Positions 20,854 to 32,149 of a stretch of DNA of 64,000 nt are shown in pieces. The notes under the pieces were generated by a model. That model worked only from the letters and a program-made list of their open reading frames with translations. It was not told the origin of the DNA and made no database searches. The DNA comes from Trichobilharzia szidati (taxonomy: Eukaryota; Platyhelminthes; Trematoda; Strigeidida; Schistosomatidae). A program made the translations under genes and the position numbers. The stretch lies in assembly GCA_944472155.2 (NCBI GenBank), contig OX235271.1, positions 96,423,256-96,487,255 on the forward strand, read 5' to 3'. How positions within the stretch are numbered: the stretch's first letter is position 1; every line of letters begins with the position of its first letter.

Positions 20854-21617
20854 CAGTTACACCTTCTTCAATCCGTATCATCACTTCGTTAATAGAATTT
20901 TTTATTTACCCTTATATACAAGACGCTGTTTTCAAATGCAGAAAAGATTCTGACAGAACGTTTAAAGACGACTGAACAAAAAGGACAACGCAACAATAGA
21001 ATGGGAACTAATGAGACAGAGGTGCAATCTTAATGGTAAAATTAAGTTCGTTAAGCAAGTTCTGTGAGTTAGTGATAACAGGAGGCATGAATTATTCATA
21101 AATGATTTAGGTAATAATTTCCACCTATCTCTTATGCATACTGTCATCGGTATGTTGAGAGTTACTCGAAAGCCTCAGAATAATGTGGTCGGCTATCATG
21201 TCTGGAGGTCTTGGAATTCGCCTATATGTTTTACTATAAGTCATCATTTACCGCTAGGCTTGTTTCTTGGCATACGAACGGTTAGGTGCCAATTTATGCC
21301 ATCAGTCTAGTACGTTATCTTCATTTTCCCATAAAAATATTCTTTGTTTTAATCAGCTGATCACTATTCAGCTACTATTCAGGCACTTTTTACTGAATGT
21401 ACACCCATATATATATGAATTATCAAACGAATGAGCCTGTTTTAAGCCCTCGAATAGTTTGACACGGCTTACAGTAACTATTCAGTCTTAGTCCGTTAGT
21501 TAATGAACTGGATATCTAGACTTTTAAACTGTTGAATAAACATTCATAACGTCAGACTGCAATACGCTGGTTATTATAATCGTCTTCCATGGAAATGAGA
21601 TATCTGCAAGAATCTTC
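20854..21617. other. No gene recognised
   Basis: No supported exon or repeat. Confidence 0.4.
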
Positions 21618-22032
21618 AAGTATTGGTTTGGTAGGGATTTTTTTAATTGCATGGAGGATTTCATCATGAGCTGACATCAGTTAGAGAACCACTGGAAAAC
21701 CTGGGAGTACTGGACAGCTGTTTCGCCCTAGTTTGGGACCCTTCATCAGTACGTTCCCACCGGGATTCGAACCCAGGACCTTCTGGTTACAAGGCGAGCT
21801 CGTAGACCATTGAGCCACTGGGACCCGATCCAATGGTCCTCGAATTCTAACTTCTGCCAATTCACGACATAGCGCGACCATTTCGCAATGTCTTCTTCGA
21901 TGATTTACTGCCTCATCTTCAATCTGTTGTACCCTACTGGTCACGGCTTCCCACTAGAACCCCAGGTTAACTGCCTGAGTAGGGCCAGTCGTTAGTGAGC
22001 ATCAGATTAATTTTCAAGTATTGGTTTGGTAG
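21618..22032 (-). mobile_element. SINE-W, full unit plus start of the next (minus)
   Basis: A complete unit between two copies of TTCAAGTATTGGTTTGGTAG (starting at about 21617 and 22015), a period of 398 bp. Minus-strand features are the 3' end, the hammerhead-like core (ATGAAG, GGTCCC..GGGC, GAAACAGCTGTCC), B box GGGTTCGAATCCC, the CTTGTAA loop, and the 5' part ending in the direct repeat. The repeat at both ends is the expected head-to-tail junction. Confidence 0.75.
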
Positions 22033-22447
22033 AATCGATCAACAATTTAGTTGATTAGTCCTTTAAATCGATTGAAATCTACCCACCAAGTTTGCACTAT
22101 CGTCACTAAGGCGACGTAAAAGACACTAAAGTACAATTTGGTATAAGACATTAGAAGCACCCTGGTCACTAGTGCTGCCTGACTAGGATTTCTCATTTTA
22201 TAGCGCTTATGAATAAGACATAAAAACAAAACTTAAAGATTAACTTATTATTTTAGAGATTCGAACTAGTTTTAAAATCTATAAAACAGATTTGTGTATT
22301 CAAAGAATCATGAGTCTTCTGGAGAATAAATGTGAGCACCGACAATCACAAAGGGTTGGCTAGAAAGCACTTCATGCTGACTGATGCTTAACGTCTACTA
22401 GTAACTACAATCTGTAGAATCATGTTTATATTAGTAAGAATTCAATT
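22033..22447. other. No gene recognised
   Basis: AT-rich stretch; it includes the pre-insertion flank of the PLE at 22461. Confidence 0.4.
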
Positions 22448-22517
22448 TTCCAGGAATAAGTAATTCCATATTAGTTTGTTTATTAGATGTATCAACACAG
22501 TGAAACAGTATGATTCA

Positions 22518-22565
22518 CTGGATGACGTTTCGAACAAAATTTATTGTTCATAATCATCTCATCAA
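22518..22565 (-). ncRNA. Hammerhead-like fold, PLE-B' left arm
   Basis: GAACA/TGTTC hairpin followed by GAAACGTC on the minus strand, with ATGATTA in place of CUGAUGA. Confidence 0.4.
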
Positions 22566-23155
22566 TTATAATCACACGACTTCGAAACTTGAGTTTTATA
22601 CTTTTCTTTGTTCTCTCCTATTTGTCGTCGTTGGGGTAGTAGAATTTTCCAGATATCTGGGTGGACAGGTGTTGAATCATTCCTATTACATGTATTTGCA
22701 GTTGATTCTTGTGGAGCCCATTAAACAAAACAATTTAGTTTATCTAATACCCTGCTGGAATGATTGTCAGGTCAAATACATAGGTTAAAGTAGTAGAACA
22801 GGTGCAGTGAGTCAGACTAGCCGAGCATAAAAACCTAGCAAAATCTAGATTAGTTGGCCCGAATAAGATAAGAAATCTGGAGAATAGTTGAGCCATATAT
22901 AGCACTACATGCAATTACACACAACCATACAATAGGATGGGATAGGATGACAGTTTTAAAATCTAATGTCACAGGGTGGAGGGAGAGATTGATAACAGAA
23001 GCTTTGTTTATCGAATCAACTGCAAATACGTGTAATAGGAATGATTCAACACCTGTCCACTCAGATATCTGGAAAATTCTACTACCCCAACGACGACAAA
23101 TAGGAGAGGACAAAGAAAACTATAAAACTCAAGTTTCGAAGTCGTGTGATTATAA

Positions 23156-23202
23156 TTGATGAGATGATTATGAACAATAAATTTTGTTCGAAACGTCATC
23201 CA
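23156..23202 (+). ncRNA. Hammerhead-like fold, PLE-B' right arm
   Basis: Same fold on the + strand: GATGAGATGATTAT, GAACA/TGTTC, GAAACGTCATCCAG. Confidence 0.4.
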
Positions 23203-23639
23203 GTAAATAATAATACTGTTTCACTGTGTGATACATCTAATAAACAAACTAATATGGAATTACTTACTACCACAGTGCCCAAGTTTTACACATAATATTC
23301 CAGGAATAAGCCCTTACATATTAATAAACAAAAGTTTCTGATTCTCCCAATAAGAATCATTTGTTTTTTATCGCTCAATCGACTACACTTCAATTCTTTC
23401 CTCTGGTGTATTTTTTTTATTATGACATTAACATACATCAGAAAAAATAATATTTACAAATAAGTGAAAACAATTTCTATTGTCAAGGATTAATGCCGTA
23501 CCGAATACACAGTGAGTCAGTTAAAACAATATACTAGACAATGATTGAACTAAAGCTTAAAATTAACAGAGTAATTGATTTTGGTTCTGTCGCATGAACT
23601 CAGTTGAAAACGGCTAACTTGAATACTCCCATAATTTAC

Positions 23640-24855
23640 TCAGAACAAAAATAAATAGAGAGAACAATTGTTTTCATTAAATTCTTCTTCAGATTCTACA
23701 ATTATATAAATCCATTAATTTAAGCATACAATAGCTAGCCAGTAAAGGCAAATTAGAATCATATCTGAAATGTATTGTGGAATAACTAAACCAATATTCA
23801 CACAAAAAATCAAGGATAAATTACCAAAGATGGCCTCATCATTGTGTATCTATGAATTCAACTGCTCATATGGAGCTAATTAAATTGACCGTACTCAAAA
23901 GGCTTTATCCATGCGCGCACGTGAACATGTACCTCCGTATGAGTGAGTAAAGGGATAACCAAATGCGTAAATACTGCAGTCTTAGCCCACTTGGAAGATA
24001 CTGGACACTCGATAAAACCAGAGCAGGCGTTCTCGGTTATTTGCCACTTTCCTGCTACTCTTTCTAGAGCAACTCGACTACTTCTGCTATCAGTAGCTGA
24101 AGCAGTAGCAATCAATGCCAGAAGACCGGGTCTTTGTATACAGTAGAAGTATGCCCAACCGCTATGTTTACCTTGGCCTACAATAAGGCCAACAAATCCT
24201 CCATAAACATTAGCACTTTAAATTCCTATCGCAATTTTTTTTCTTTTTTCTTCTTTTCCTTTGTTTGATTGACAAATATTCGTTTTTGACCTTTAACAAC
24301 TTCCTGACCTTTCTTATGATCTCTATTTCCTTAGGTTTAAGTAATTCTTTTCTAACTTGTTCTTACTTCTTATCATATTCACAAAATCCTGTTCATTTCA
24401 CTTCACTAAAAAGTACTTTTAAGTTTATACCACATCCCCGTTATTATTTCACAATCATTATTATTGTCGTTATTTTTAACCTTGAACTTACGTCTAATCC
24501 ACCCCACTTGCTGGTTTACTTCCTGTAGTATTGATATTGTCTCACACACCACTGATTACACTCACCCTCGAAACCTGTACTTTTGTTGACTATATTTATA
24601 TACATATATACACACATCATTAAATTATTTTATCTCATTTTATCTCTTGTTCTCATTGACCATACATATTCAAAACTAACTGACTATCGTTCCATCCCAT
24701 TTTATACTTGTTCCACGGTACACTTCTGATCTGATTATAATTTACCTTTACTGGCTAGCTATTGCATGCTAAAATTAATGGATTTATATAACTGTAGAAT
24801 CTGGAGGAGAATTTATGGAAAACAATTGTTCCCCCTAACTATTTTTCTTCTAAAA
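23640..24855 (+). mobile_element. PLE family A foldback (+) with decayed GIY-YIG
   Basis: Inverted arms of about 115-130 bp (23640-23770 and 24735-24855), each with an ACAATTGT palindrome after GAAA. The coding remnant (about 23815-24150, +) reads SSLCIYEFNCSYGAN, then a damaged GIY-YIG part, then HLEDTGHSIKPEQAFSVICH and AEAVAINARRPGLCIQ followed by TAG. The region 24180-24730 is a T-rich 3' UTR with ATT repeats. Confidence 0.7.
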
Positions 24856-24859
24856 ACAA

Positions 24860-25160
24860 TTATGTAGGATTGTGTAAGTTTGTATACTATAGTTACTTAT
24901 AATCTATGTGTGAGTTCATCTTTGAACATTAACAATGAGATTCTCATTACACTATAAGTTCACCTTGTTCACAGACCTATTGTTTGAATTATTAGACTAT
25001 AAGTTTTATGCTTACATGATGTTATCACGTGCATAAAATCTATCGCAGTATCACACACCTGGTTTAATATTCATCTGTAATTAATGAATACCTCTGATGA
25101 AATCATTTAGCAATAGAAACAGATTTACATAGACACAGAGATTTAATGATTGCCTCCTCA
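24860..25160. other. No gene recognised
   Basis: AT-rich spacer. Confidence 0.4.
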
Positions 25161-25164
25161 ACTA

Positions 25165-25335
25165 GTGGACCACTCTGCTACATATTAAACGATGGGTGCT
25201 AGGTTCGAGTTTCAGAAGGGATACCGCCACTCACTAGGGATCGCAAGTACATTCAGTTGACGAGTCTCAAAAAGGACGAAATGTATGCCCTGGATCTCCC
25301 TGCTTGTCACCATCCACCAAGTAACACAAGAGATC
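25165..25335 (+). mobile_element. Sm-alpha-like SINE with hammerhead
   Basis: Has the schistosome satellite-type arrangement: a B-box-like GGTTCGAGTTTC, then GTACATTCAGTTGACGAGTC, loop, GGACGAAATG, GGATCTCC and CACCATCCACC. CUGACGA reads TTGACGA and GAAA is intact, with stem GUC/GAC. A mutated but recognisable copy. Confidence 0.7.
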
Positions 25336-26507
25336 AAACGAGTTTACCAAATTTTTCTTTTACTATTTAAGGTAACTGCTGAGGGTGATTCTTAGGCCTA
25401 TTTCACTCTCTTTAAAAGCTCCTCATTGAGAGGAAAATAGGATAAACCAAAGTTGTAATTGATAAGAAGATGTAAACATACTCAAATGAACTTCAAAATT
25501 TTTTAGACGCTTTATCTTCTGTAAATTATAACAAAGCTAAAAGTCAGTTTACTGTGTATACTTTTCATTGGAATGTCAGTTACAAACTATACATAAAATC
25601 AAAACTAATGCAGAAGAAAGAATGGTTACTAGACTCTCTTTTGATAATATGACATCTTGCAAATTGAACAGCCTAAACCGCCATCTTTTATCATTTGTTA
25701 ATAGTAAGAAATTATGTGCGCCAATTTCAAAAGTGGACACTACGTGAGGAGCGCTTTAGCTGGTATAATGCATCATCAGAAACTGCAGTAATCAGAAAAC
25801 ATTGTTTTATTCGATATCAGCCTCCATTTGTCACTTAATAATAATCCAAAATGGCGGCTTATTTAAACTGCTAAACGACCTAATTTTACATGTGGCAGAA
25901 TGCATCTAGTTTACTCTATTTTATGCCGTTTAAATCATTCAATTATGTCCTTAAGTGGTAGTCTATACTCACTTCCACTGCTGAATAGTTTTTAAACTGT
26001 TGCTATTAGCTTTTTGGAAGTAATAAAAGAAGTTTCTGGAGGATGATTAAAGTGCTTTTCAGACTGAACAATATTCTTTCAAATGATATATTATTGATAG
26101 CTATTCTACGCGAAAATTCTGTACAAGAAGTAAATGTGTTGCAGTAAAGCACGGTAAGAATTCTGAGCTGTGTTTAAACGCCTTACATGCAGCAAGACTA
26201 CATAAAGCAAGTCAGGTACTCTTGTGAACATAGTGATGTAATTATGAGAAATAAACAGTTATTAACTTTGTATCACTGTGTTCTATCAAATAAACTTATA
26301 TAATATGGGAACAAATGCTTTGTCAAACAATCCCTTTTAGTTTTATAGCATTCTGAACATTGGTGATATGCACGTATGTACGTACACTCAAAAATTTTAA
26401 TTCGTCTTAGATATACAGTTTCAGATACTTAAGAGAATTTTAATAAATAATAAACCAGCTATTTCTAGAAATGATAAGGTAAAATGCTTAAATTAAACTA
26501 TATCTAC
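25336..26507. other. No gene recognised
   Basis: More than 1 kb of AT-rich DNA with no exon or named repeat. Confidence 0.4.
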
Positions 26508-26700
26508 TAGGTGCCCTACTCCGACGCACTCCTTTACCTCGCTAAGCCAGTAATAAGACTGGTAAAGAGGGAAGGTTGGGCATGAGGCTAGCAACTCCAT
26601 CCCGCAAGAATAAACACCACTGCTACCGAAAATTCATGCCTCTACCTTGAAGCCCTATGTTCCACTGGGAACGTAAAGGAATTTTAAAAATGGTGAAGAG
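26508..26700 (+). mobile_element. tRNA-head SINE with RTE-derived body and tail, 5'-truncated
   Basis: Begins at CCGACGCACTCC (end of the tRNA-like head), then CCTCGCTAAGCCAGTAATAA, AAAGAGGGAAGGTTGGG, GGCTAGCAACTCCATCC and ends GAAGCCCTATGTTCCACTGG with an A-rich tail. The middle resembles the RTE 5' UTR at 11900-12030 (minus) and the tail resembles the RTE 3' end. Confidence 0.75.
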
Positions 26701-27540
26701 GTATGGAAAGGATTATTCTACTCCAAAACCCCTGGTAATCATGAATAATACTGTAACCTCGTCATACAAGGCTTCCGAACTACAGTCATGGTGTCTAGTG
26801 GGCACAGTTAGTCAGATTATTCTCCAGACAATAAGCTGTAACACATAATACCGTTGTCATTAAATCCTCTTTAGTTAATTATTAAATTTTATTGTAGAAT
26901 CCTGACTAAACGTAGCTTGAAAACGAGTACACCATATCCTACATCCGTTAATACAACCGAATTCCTTCTTATACAACTGTCCTATGTATTCAGTAGTGAA
27001 TTTCACTGCAAGCAAATTATATGTAATCAAACTTAATACTGCATAAATCAGGCTATAAATCATTAATGTATATCGAGTTATTTAAACTAATTATAATTTC
27101 CTTTTAACTGAAATCCACGTGCATTGTCGACAGTAAATAGACTCTTACCAGCCTATTCCAAAATGTCACCTCTGGTTACAAATTTAGTCTTCAGCTGTGA
27201 CAGGAAAATGCAGTGCGAATGCCTGCAAGGTTGAATCAGGATAATAAAAGTTTGAAGGTTATAGATAAAACTAAGCGATAGGTCAAGAAAGAACAGCACA
27301 AAATCCTATAGAATAGGTATTGCTTTAAATGAAGTTTCTATCCTGTATTGGAATCTTGAAGCAAACTATTGGAAACCAAAGAGTTATTTCTCTTTAGTTT
27401 GGATATATTTTGATTAAACCCCTTCATAGCTATCAGAACTATAAGTGATCCAGTTAGCATTTACTCAGCGTGGCGATCCAGTGAGCCACGTTTTTGCCAA
27501 ATATTTATACAGGGCCTACCGATCAGGTATTTATTTGATT
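26701..27540. other. No gene recognised
   Basis: No supported feature. Confidence 0.4.
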
Positions 27541-28312
27541 TACTTTGAGTAGGACATCACATAAAATCGAAGACTTACAAGTGAAAACCGACAAACTGGT
27601 CGAAGAAGCAGCAAAGACAAGACGGAGGTTATGAAAATAACCAACCAACAACAGCAACATCCACCGCCAATCACCATCAACGGGAGGGATTTGAAAGAGG
27701 TTACTTCATTCACTTATCTAGGGAGGAGCATTGTCTCAACTACAGGAGGAACGGACAATGATGTCAAATCGAGAATCGGGAAGGCGAGAAACACATTCAT
27801 CAACTTAAAACCAATCTGGAAATCTTCGTCACTCAGCATCAACAACAAAATTCGGATTGTCAATACAAACGTCAAGTCAGTCAGTTCTTCTATACGGATC
27901 AGAAACTTGGCGGGGTCACAAAGAATATTTCCAACAGGTTGCAGACCTTTATCAACAACTGTCTTCGCTCTATACTGAAGATCAGATGGCCGGAAAGAAT
28001 CACCAACAAGAAGCTATGGGAACGAACAAAACAAGAACCAATCGCTCAACAAATATGCAGGAGAAAGTGGAGTCGCTGAGGAGGCCGCTGGGTGACATCG
28101 CGCGTCCGGCCAATGCTCGAGTGGAACCCGAAAGGGAAACGGCGAGTGGGACGTCCAAGGGTGACATGGAGGAGATCAAGTGAAGAGGAGCTGAAACAGT
28201 AGAAACTAACATGGATGCAAGTGAAAAGTACAGCAGAAGACAGAAGCAAGTGGAGACGTGCAGTTGAAGCCCTATGTTCCATTAGGAACCCAAGGGAACA
28301 ATAATAAAAATA
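27541..28312 (+). pseudogene. RTE-type LINE, RT C-terminal half and 3' end
   Basis: Frame 27631-27890 gives INGRDLKEVTSFTYLG, the RIGKARNTFINLKPIWKSSS block and RIVNTNVKSV; after a frameshift come SVLLYGSETWR and later pieces of the arginine-rich C-terminus. The element ends with CCCTATGTTCCATTAGGAAC and an AAT-type tail at about 28310. The catalytic FADD region is upstream of the truncation. Same lineage as the copies at 11702 and 12691. Confidence 0.8.
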
Positions 28313-28460
28313 AATAATAAGGAAATAAAATACGTATACGATAATATCTATCGCCGTAGTGATCAATCACACTTTGGTTCATTTCAGTATAAAATCCTCT
28401 TTTAGCTTGTTACATATGCTTAAAGCCTATAGAATGTCATCAAGCGATTCAGTGCATCTG

Positions 28461-28466
28461 TTTAAT
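28461..28466 (-). terminator. Possible polyadenylation signal ATTAAA
   Basis: ATTAAA on the minus strand about 250 nt beyond the stop of the small membrane-protein gene. A common variant signal; position only, no support from transcripts. Confidence 0.25.
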
Positions 28467-28713
28467 CCCATACATAAGCAATACATCGAACACAAATATC
28501 ATATTATTTGCGATCAAATAACTGTGTACATTTACAGAATTTATAAAAAGGAAGAAAATATATAAAAAGACGAACAAAATACCTTGTGTACATTGTCAAA
28601 ATAGTTGAAACACACAAATTATCAGCAGTAATAATAACAGTCAAATATCATGATAATGATGATGATGATAATAATTGTGCATAGAATAATAACCAGCATA
28701 TAATTACAAATTA

Positions 28714-28935
28714 CTAGCACATTTTTTCACCAGCCATAGTTTTCTTCATACACAAGAACGGTAATTCTGCACCCTTCAACAATCCATCTGTAACCTTCCC
28801 ACATGCATCGAAACAGGCACGAAATATTGAAAATATGACAAACAGGAATGCACAGAAGAATCCAACTGGTAATGATAATAAAAAGAGTAAGAACCACGCT
28901 ACACCCCAACCAATATCAGGACATTTACATGCCAT
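28714..28935 (-). CDS. Small hydrophobic Cys-rich protein (73 aa), family unknown
   Basis: A complete single-exon frame from ATG (28935) to TAG. The N-terminus MACKCPDIGWG is followed by a hydrophobic stretch (about residues 12-38, GVAWFLLFLLSLPVGFF and CAFLFVIFSIF) that could span or insert into a membrane, then an amphipathic Cys-containing tail (RACFDACGKVTDGLLKG) ending GEKMC. No cleavable signal peptide is evident. Seven cysteines, including CKC near the start and a C-terminal Cys, could be lipidated or disulphide-linked (inference). It does not match any repeat in the window, and a TATA-like box lies about 95 nt upstream. Function unknown. It lies antisense to the + strand gene if that gene extends this far left. 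Confidence 0.6.
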   Translation of the reverse strand: MACKCPDIGWGVAWFLLFLLSLPVGFFCAFLFVIFSIFRACFDACGKVTDGLLKGAELPFLCMKKTMAGEKMC

Positions 28936-29027
28936 TGATTAATGATTATATGATTTATGCCTTAATCCTTGTAGTTATTGTAAAACTGATATAATCTTTA
29001 TTTAACAAGCATGTAGGCCTATTCAAC

Positions 29028-29037
29028 TTTTATATAT
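29028..29037 (-). promoter_or_regulatory. TATA-like box upstream of the 73-aa gene
   Basis: TATATAAAAG on the minus strand, 93 nt before the ATG at 28935, would give a 5' UTR of roughly 60-70 nt. In AT-rich DNA such a match can occur by chance. Confidence 0.3.
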
Positions 29038-29039
29038 GG

Positions 29040-29500
29040 CACGTTATCCACTTGGAGTAAATTTTCAACAAATTGGTAAATTTAAACAACAAATCACAAT
29101 TGAGCTTCATATTTATTGTAAGTGAAGTAATATAAACCGTGGTTGTACGCGTATGGCTATGAGTATGTTTGTACATCTATGTGTGTATGCTCTGTGTGTG
29201 TGTGTGCTTCGCGTGTACTCTAGTGACTACACACCAAATCCAATAATAATCTCATACAAAAATTAAGTATTTTACTCAGTGCTGAATACGATTCGTGCAT
29301 AGAAAAAAAGAAGTAATCGAATTTATACTCAGTCATGAGTTAGAAAAAATAACAGCACAGATAGAATCAGTTTTCAACACAGATAAATCTTTTCATGATA
29401 TCCCAATTTGAGTAGTTTATTTGACCAGTGTGGAATAGATCAAATAATATTTCAAGCAAAATTACCAAGAACAAAACTTATCATTGTGTGTAAACTATTG
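29040..29500. other. No gene; includes a short TG repeat
   Basis: GT-rich microsatellite around 29180-29205; otherwise AT-rich. Confidence 0.4.
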
Positions 29501-29508
29501 AAATATAA

Positions 29509-29939
29509 CTATCCTAGTTTGGGAATCATCGGCAGTACATACCCAGAATGAGTTGGAATTCATGGGCCATTGAATCTGGTCCTAGTGGCTGAATGGTATA
29601 TGAGCTTGCCTTGTAACCGGAAGGCTCTGGGTTCGAATCCCAGTGAGTGCGTACTTCCGATGATTCCCAAACTAGGATGAAACAGCAGCTATCCAGTACT
29701 CCCTGGTTTTCAATGGTTCTCTAACTGATATCAATCCGTGATCAACTCGTAAAAACATAACTAACCCTTACAAAACCAAACTATAGAAAATTAATCTGAT
29801 GATCGCTAGTGACTTGCTACAGGATGGAGTTTCCTGGAGTTCTAGTGAGAAGTCGTGACCAGTGAGGTCCAATTAGATGTCACGTGTGTGGATGGATTTC
29901 CCACCAACGACAATGGTTGGGGTCGCGCTAAATATAATT
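29509..29939 (+). mobile_element. SINE-W with short inverted start and tandem second unit
   Basis: Starts with a short inverted piece (about 29511-29549) joined to a + copy containing the tRNA-like part (B box GGGTTCGAATCCC) and the core CCGATGATTCCCAAACTAGG, ATGAAACAGC. At about 29770 the 3' end runs straight into the 5' end of a second unit (GAAAATTAATCTGATGATCG), which is cut off at 29939. AAATATAA flanks both sides (29501-29508 and 29940-29947). Confidence 0.7.
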
Positions 29940-29947
29940 ATACTTTA

Positions 29948-30199
29948 TTTGATGTATTCCACAATGCTCAAACTTTTCACTGACCTTAAAGTGTGGAAGA
30001 TGTTACGATTTAGCTCAAACAAACAAATAAAAGTAATATAAAATCATATTGGTGTGCCACTAACTTTCATGAATCACAGAAATGCATTTCTGACTTTTAA
30101 AAATGTACGAGTATTGTTTCGTTAAGAAAAAAACAATCGCCAAAACTTAGCTAAACAATCCATATTATTTAAGTAATTTGTTCATTTGACAACTGGTGA
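29948..30199. other. No feature supported
   Basis: AT-rich spacer. Confidence 0.4.
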
Positions 30200-31455
30200 A
30201 TTTTTCGAGTTGGACCACGGACTGATATCAGTTAGAGAACCATTGAAAACCCACCAGGGAGTACTGGATAGCTTTTTCATCCTAGTTTGGGAATCATCGG
30301 CAGTACGCCGACTGATTTTTAATCTCATGCTCGCTAGTGAATGGTTACAGGATGGAGTTCCCTGGAGTTCTAGTGAGAAGTCGTGACCAGTGAGGTCCAC
30401 CCAGTTGGGATTGAGGGTGGATTTCCCGCCGATGACATTGGTTGGTGGTCACGCTAAATCACGAAATGGTAGAAGTTGGAATTCATGGGTTGGCCATTGA
30501 ATCGGGTCCCAGTGGATGGATGGTATACGAGCTTGCAGTTGATTCGATAAACAAAGCTTCTGTTATCAATCTCCCCCTCCACCCTGTCACATTAGATTTT
30601 AAAATTGTCATCTTATCCCATCCTATTGTATGTTTGTGTGTAATTGCATGTAGTGAATGGTGTAGCTGAACTATTCTCTAGATTTCTTATCGTATTCAGG
30701 TCAACCAATCTAGATTTTGCTAGGTTTTTATGTTCGGCTAGTCTGACTCACTGTACTTGTTCTACTACTTTGACCTATGTATTTGACCTGACAATCATTC
30801 CAGCAGGGTATTGGATAAACTAAATTGTTTTGTTTTAACGGCTCCACAGGATCCAATTTAACCGACAAAGCTTGTTTCTAATTGAGTTTGTGGGTGGTTT
30901 GAATTCGAGCCAATTTTATTCCTGCCTTGTTAGGAATTCTGCGTAAGGTGGTTTCCGAGGTTCCTTCTTTGTGTGGAACTACTACTGATGATTTAGATTC
31001 CTTATTGTTGGTGTCGTCATTATTATTATTATTAATATCACTATTATTACTATCATTATTATTGTTATTATCACTATCGCTACTATCATTAATTATTATA
31101 TGTGTATCAGTTCCTGTTTTAGATTTTCTTTGGTACTACTTAGTTTTTGTGCTCTGTCATTTAAACGTTTCACCAATCCTATTTTTACTGACATAGGATG
31201 GGACGATCGGAAGTTCAAATATATGTTTGAATAACAATGATATGGTTATCACATGGTATACGAGCTTGCCTTGTAACCGGAAGGTCCTGAGTTCGAACCC
31301 TGTTGGTGGGTGCGTACTTCCGATGAGTCCCAAACTAGAATGAAACAGCTGTCCAGTACTCCCTGGTGGGTTTCCAATGGTTCTCTAACTGATATCAATC
31401 CTTGGTCAAACTCAAAAAACAAATCTAATCCTTACAAATCAACTCTTGAAAACTG
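30200..31455. mobile_element. SINE-W foldback split by a PLE-B' insertion
   Basis: Minus 3' part 30215-30310, then a + copy from about 30312 (5' part and tRNA-like head). It is interrupted at 30536 by a PLE fragment and resumes at 31253 with CTTGTAACC, B box GAGTTCGAACCC, core CCGATGAGTCCCAAACTAG, ATGAAACAGCTGTCC and the 3' end to 31455. Confidence 0.75.
30537..31252 (-). mobile_element. PLE-B' fragment lacking its 3' terminus, 17-bp TSD
   Basis: Perfect 17-bp duplication ATGGTATACGAGCTTGC at 30520-30536 and 31253-31269, inside a SINE-W. On the minus strand the insert contains a coding remnant from an Asn-rich linker through HKEGTSETTLRRIPNKAG and the GIY-YIG block (NNLVYPIPCWNDCQVKYIG) to LCLSNQLQ, where it ends. 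The usual 3' terminus with the hammerhead fold is missing. Confidence 0.8.
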
Positions 31456-31879
31456 ATGAATTCCTTAAAATAACCCTTTGACTGTGTGATAAGTTATTAA
31501 AAATTACAATCTACAAACTTATCTATGATCACTCCAAAAATATGGTTTACAAGCAAGTCAATCGTTTCAAAAATGTTGCTTAATTCTTAAAGCTTGCAAC
31601 ATGGTAGGTAATATTATTATATTTGCTAAAACAAACAGAGCTTTATTGGATTTAAAAAAAATATAACTTGAACCTTTTGTGTATAAAATTACGCAAGTGT
31701 AACTTCTGAACATTATTTTATTCTCTTTGCAGGCTCCTGTTAACTGACATCATAATATCTTCACAAATGGCTTAAAAAATTTCTCTGTATAAATAATTCC
31801 CAGAGAAATGCTTTTGTACTCAGTTAAGTTTGAATAATGTGGCGGACATCGGTTATGCTTGCACCAAGAAATTGCTGAA
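31456..31879. other. No gene recognised
   Basis: AT-rich spacer. Confidence 0.4.
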
Positions 31880-32010
31880 TGTAAACTATCTTTTGGTGGA
31901 TAGTGACTACTAGCTGAGGAATCCAGAATGCGTATTTCCTACTATTTAGGACTCATCAGCTGGATTTATCTGCAATCCCCAGTAGGTGATGGTGTTTCTA
32001 ATGAGTTGAC
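31880..32010 (-). mobile_element. Sm-alpha-like hammerhead SINE fragment (minus)
   Basis: Minus strand: GCAGATAAATCCAGCTGATG, AGTCCTAAATAGTAG, GAAATACGC, then TCTGGATTCCTCAGCTAG. CUGAUGA and GAAA are present; stem II (GUCC against GUAG) is broken. The flanks CCAGCTGA...CTGGATTCC are the satellite-type signature. Confidence 0.75.
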
Positions 32011-32149
32011 TGATTTGTTTGAGAAGAAGGAAAAGATTATTGACAGGAAAAACAGTTTCGTCTGCCTATCTCAGTCTTATATATTCAACCTCCTCTGTTA
32101 AATATACCTTAAAGAAAAATACATAGCAAAAATAGTTATAGTCTGTGCG

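Larger units (their letters stand above)
22461..23297. mobile_element. PLE family B' foldback insertion with 13-bp TSD
   Basis: Perfect duplication TTCCAGGAATAAG at 22448-22460 and 23298-23310. The left part (22461-22706) is the minus-strand 3' end. At about 22707 it switches to the + strand: GIY-YIG coding (NNLVYLIPCWNDCQVKYIG), a broken middle, the C-terminal block 22947-23100 (KSNVTGWRERLITEALFIES, stop after GED...), and a full 3' terminus. Overlapping arms are 22461-22706 versus about 23010-23275. Confidence 0.9.

Noticed and set aside
24265..24528. 87-codon open frame with hydrophobic residues
   Set aside because: It lies in the T-rich 3' UTR of a PLE-A; T-rich DNA gives Phe/Leu/Ile-rich frames by chance.
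30927..31196. Leu-rich 89-codon frame
   Set aside because: Antisense of the PLE-B' Asn-rich linker on the minus strand.
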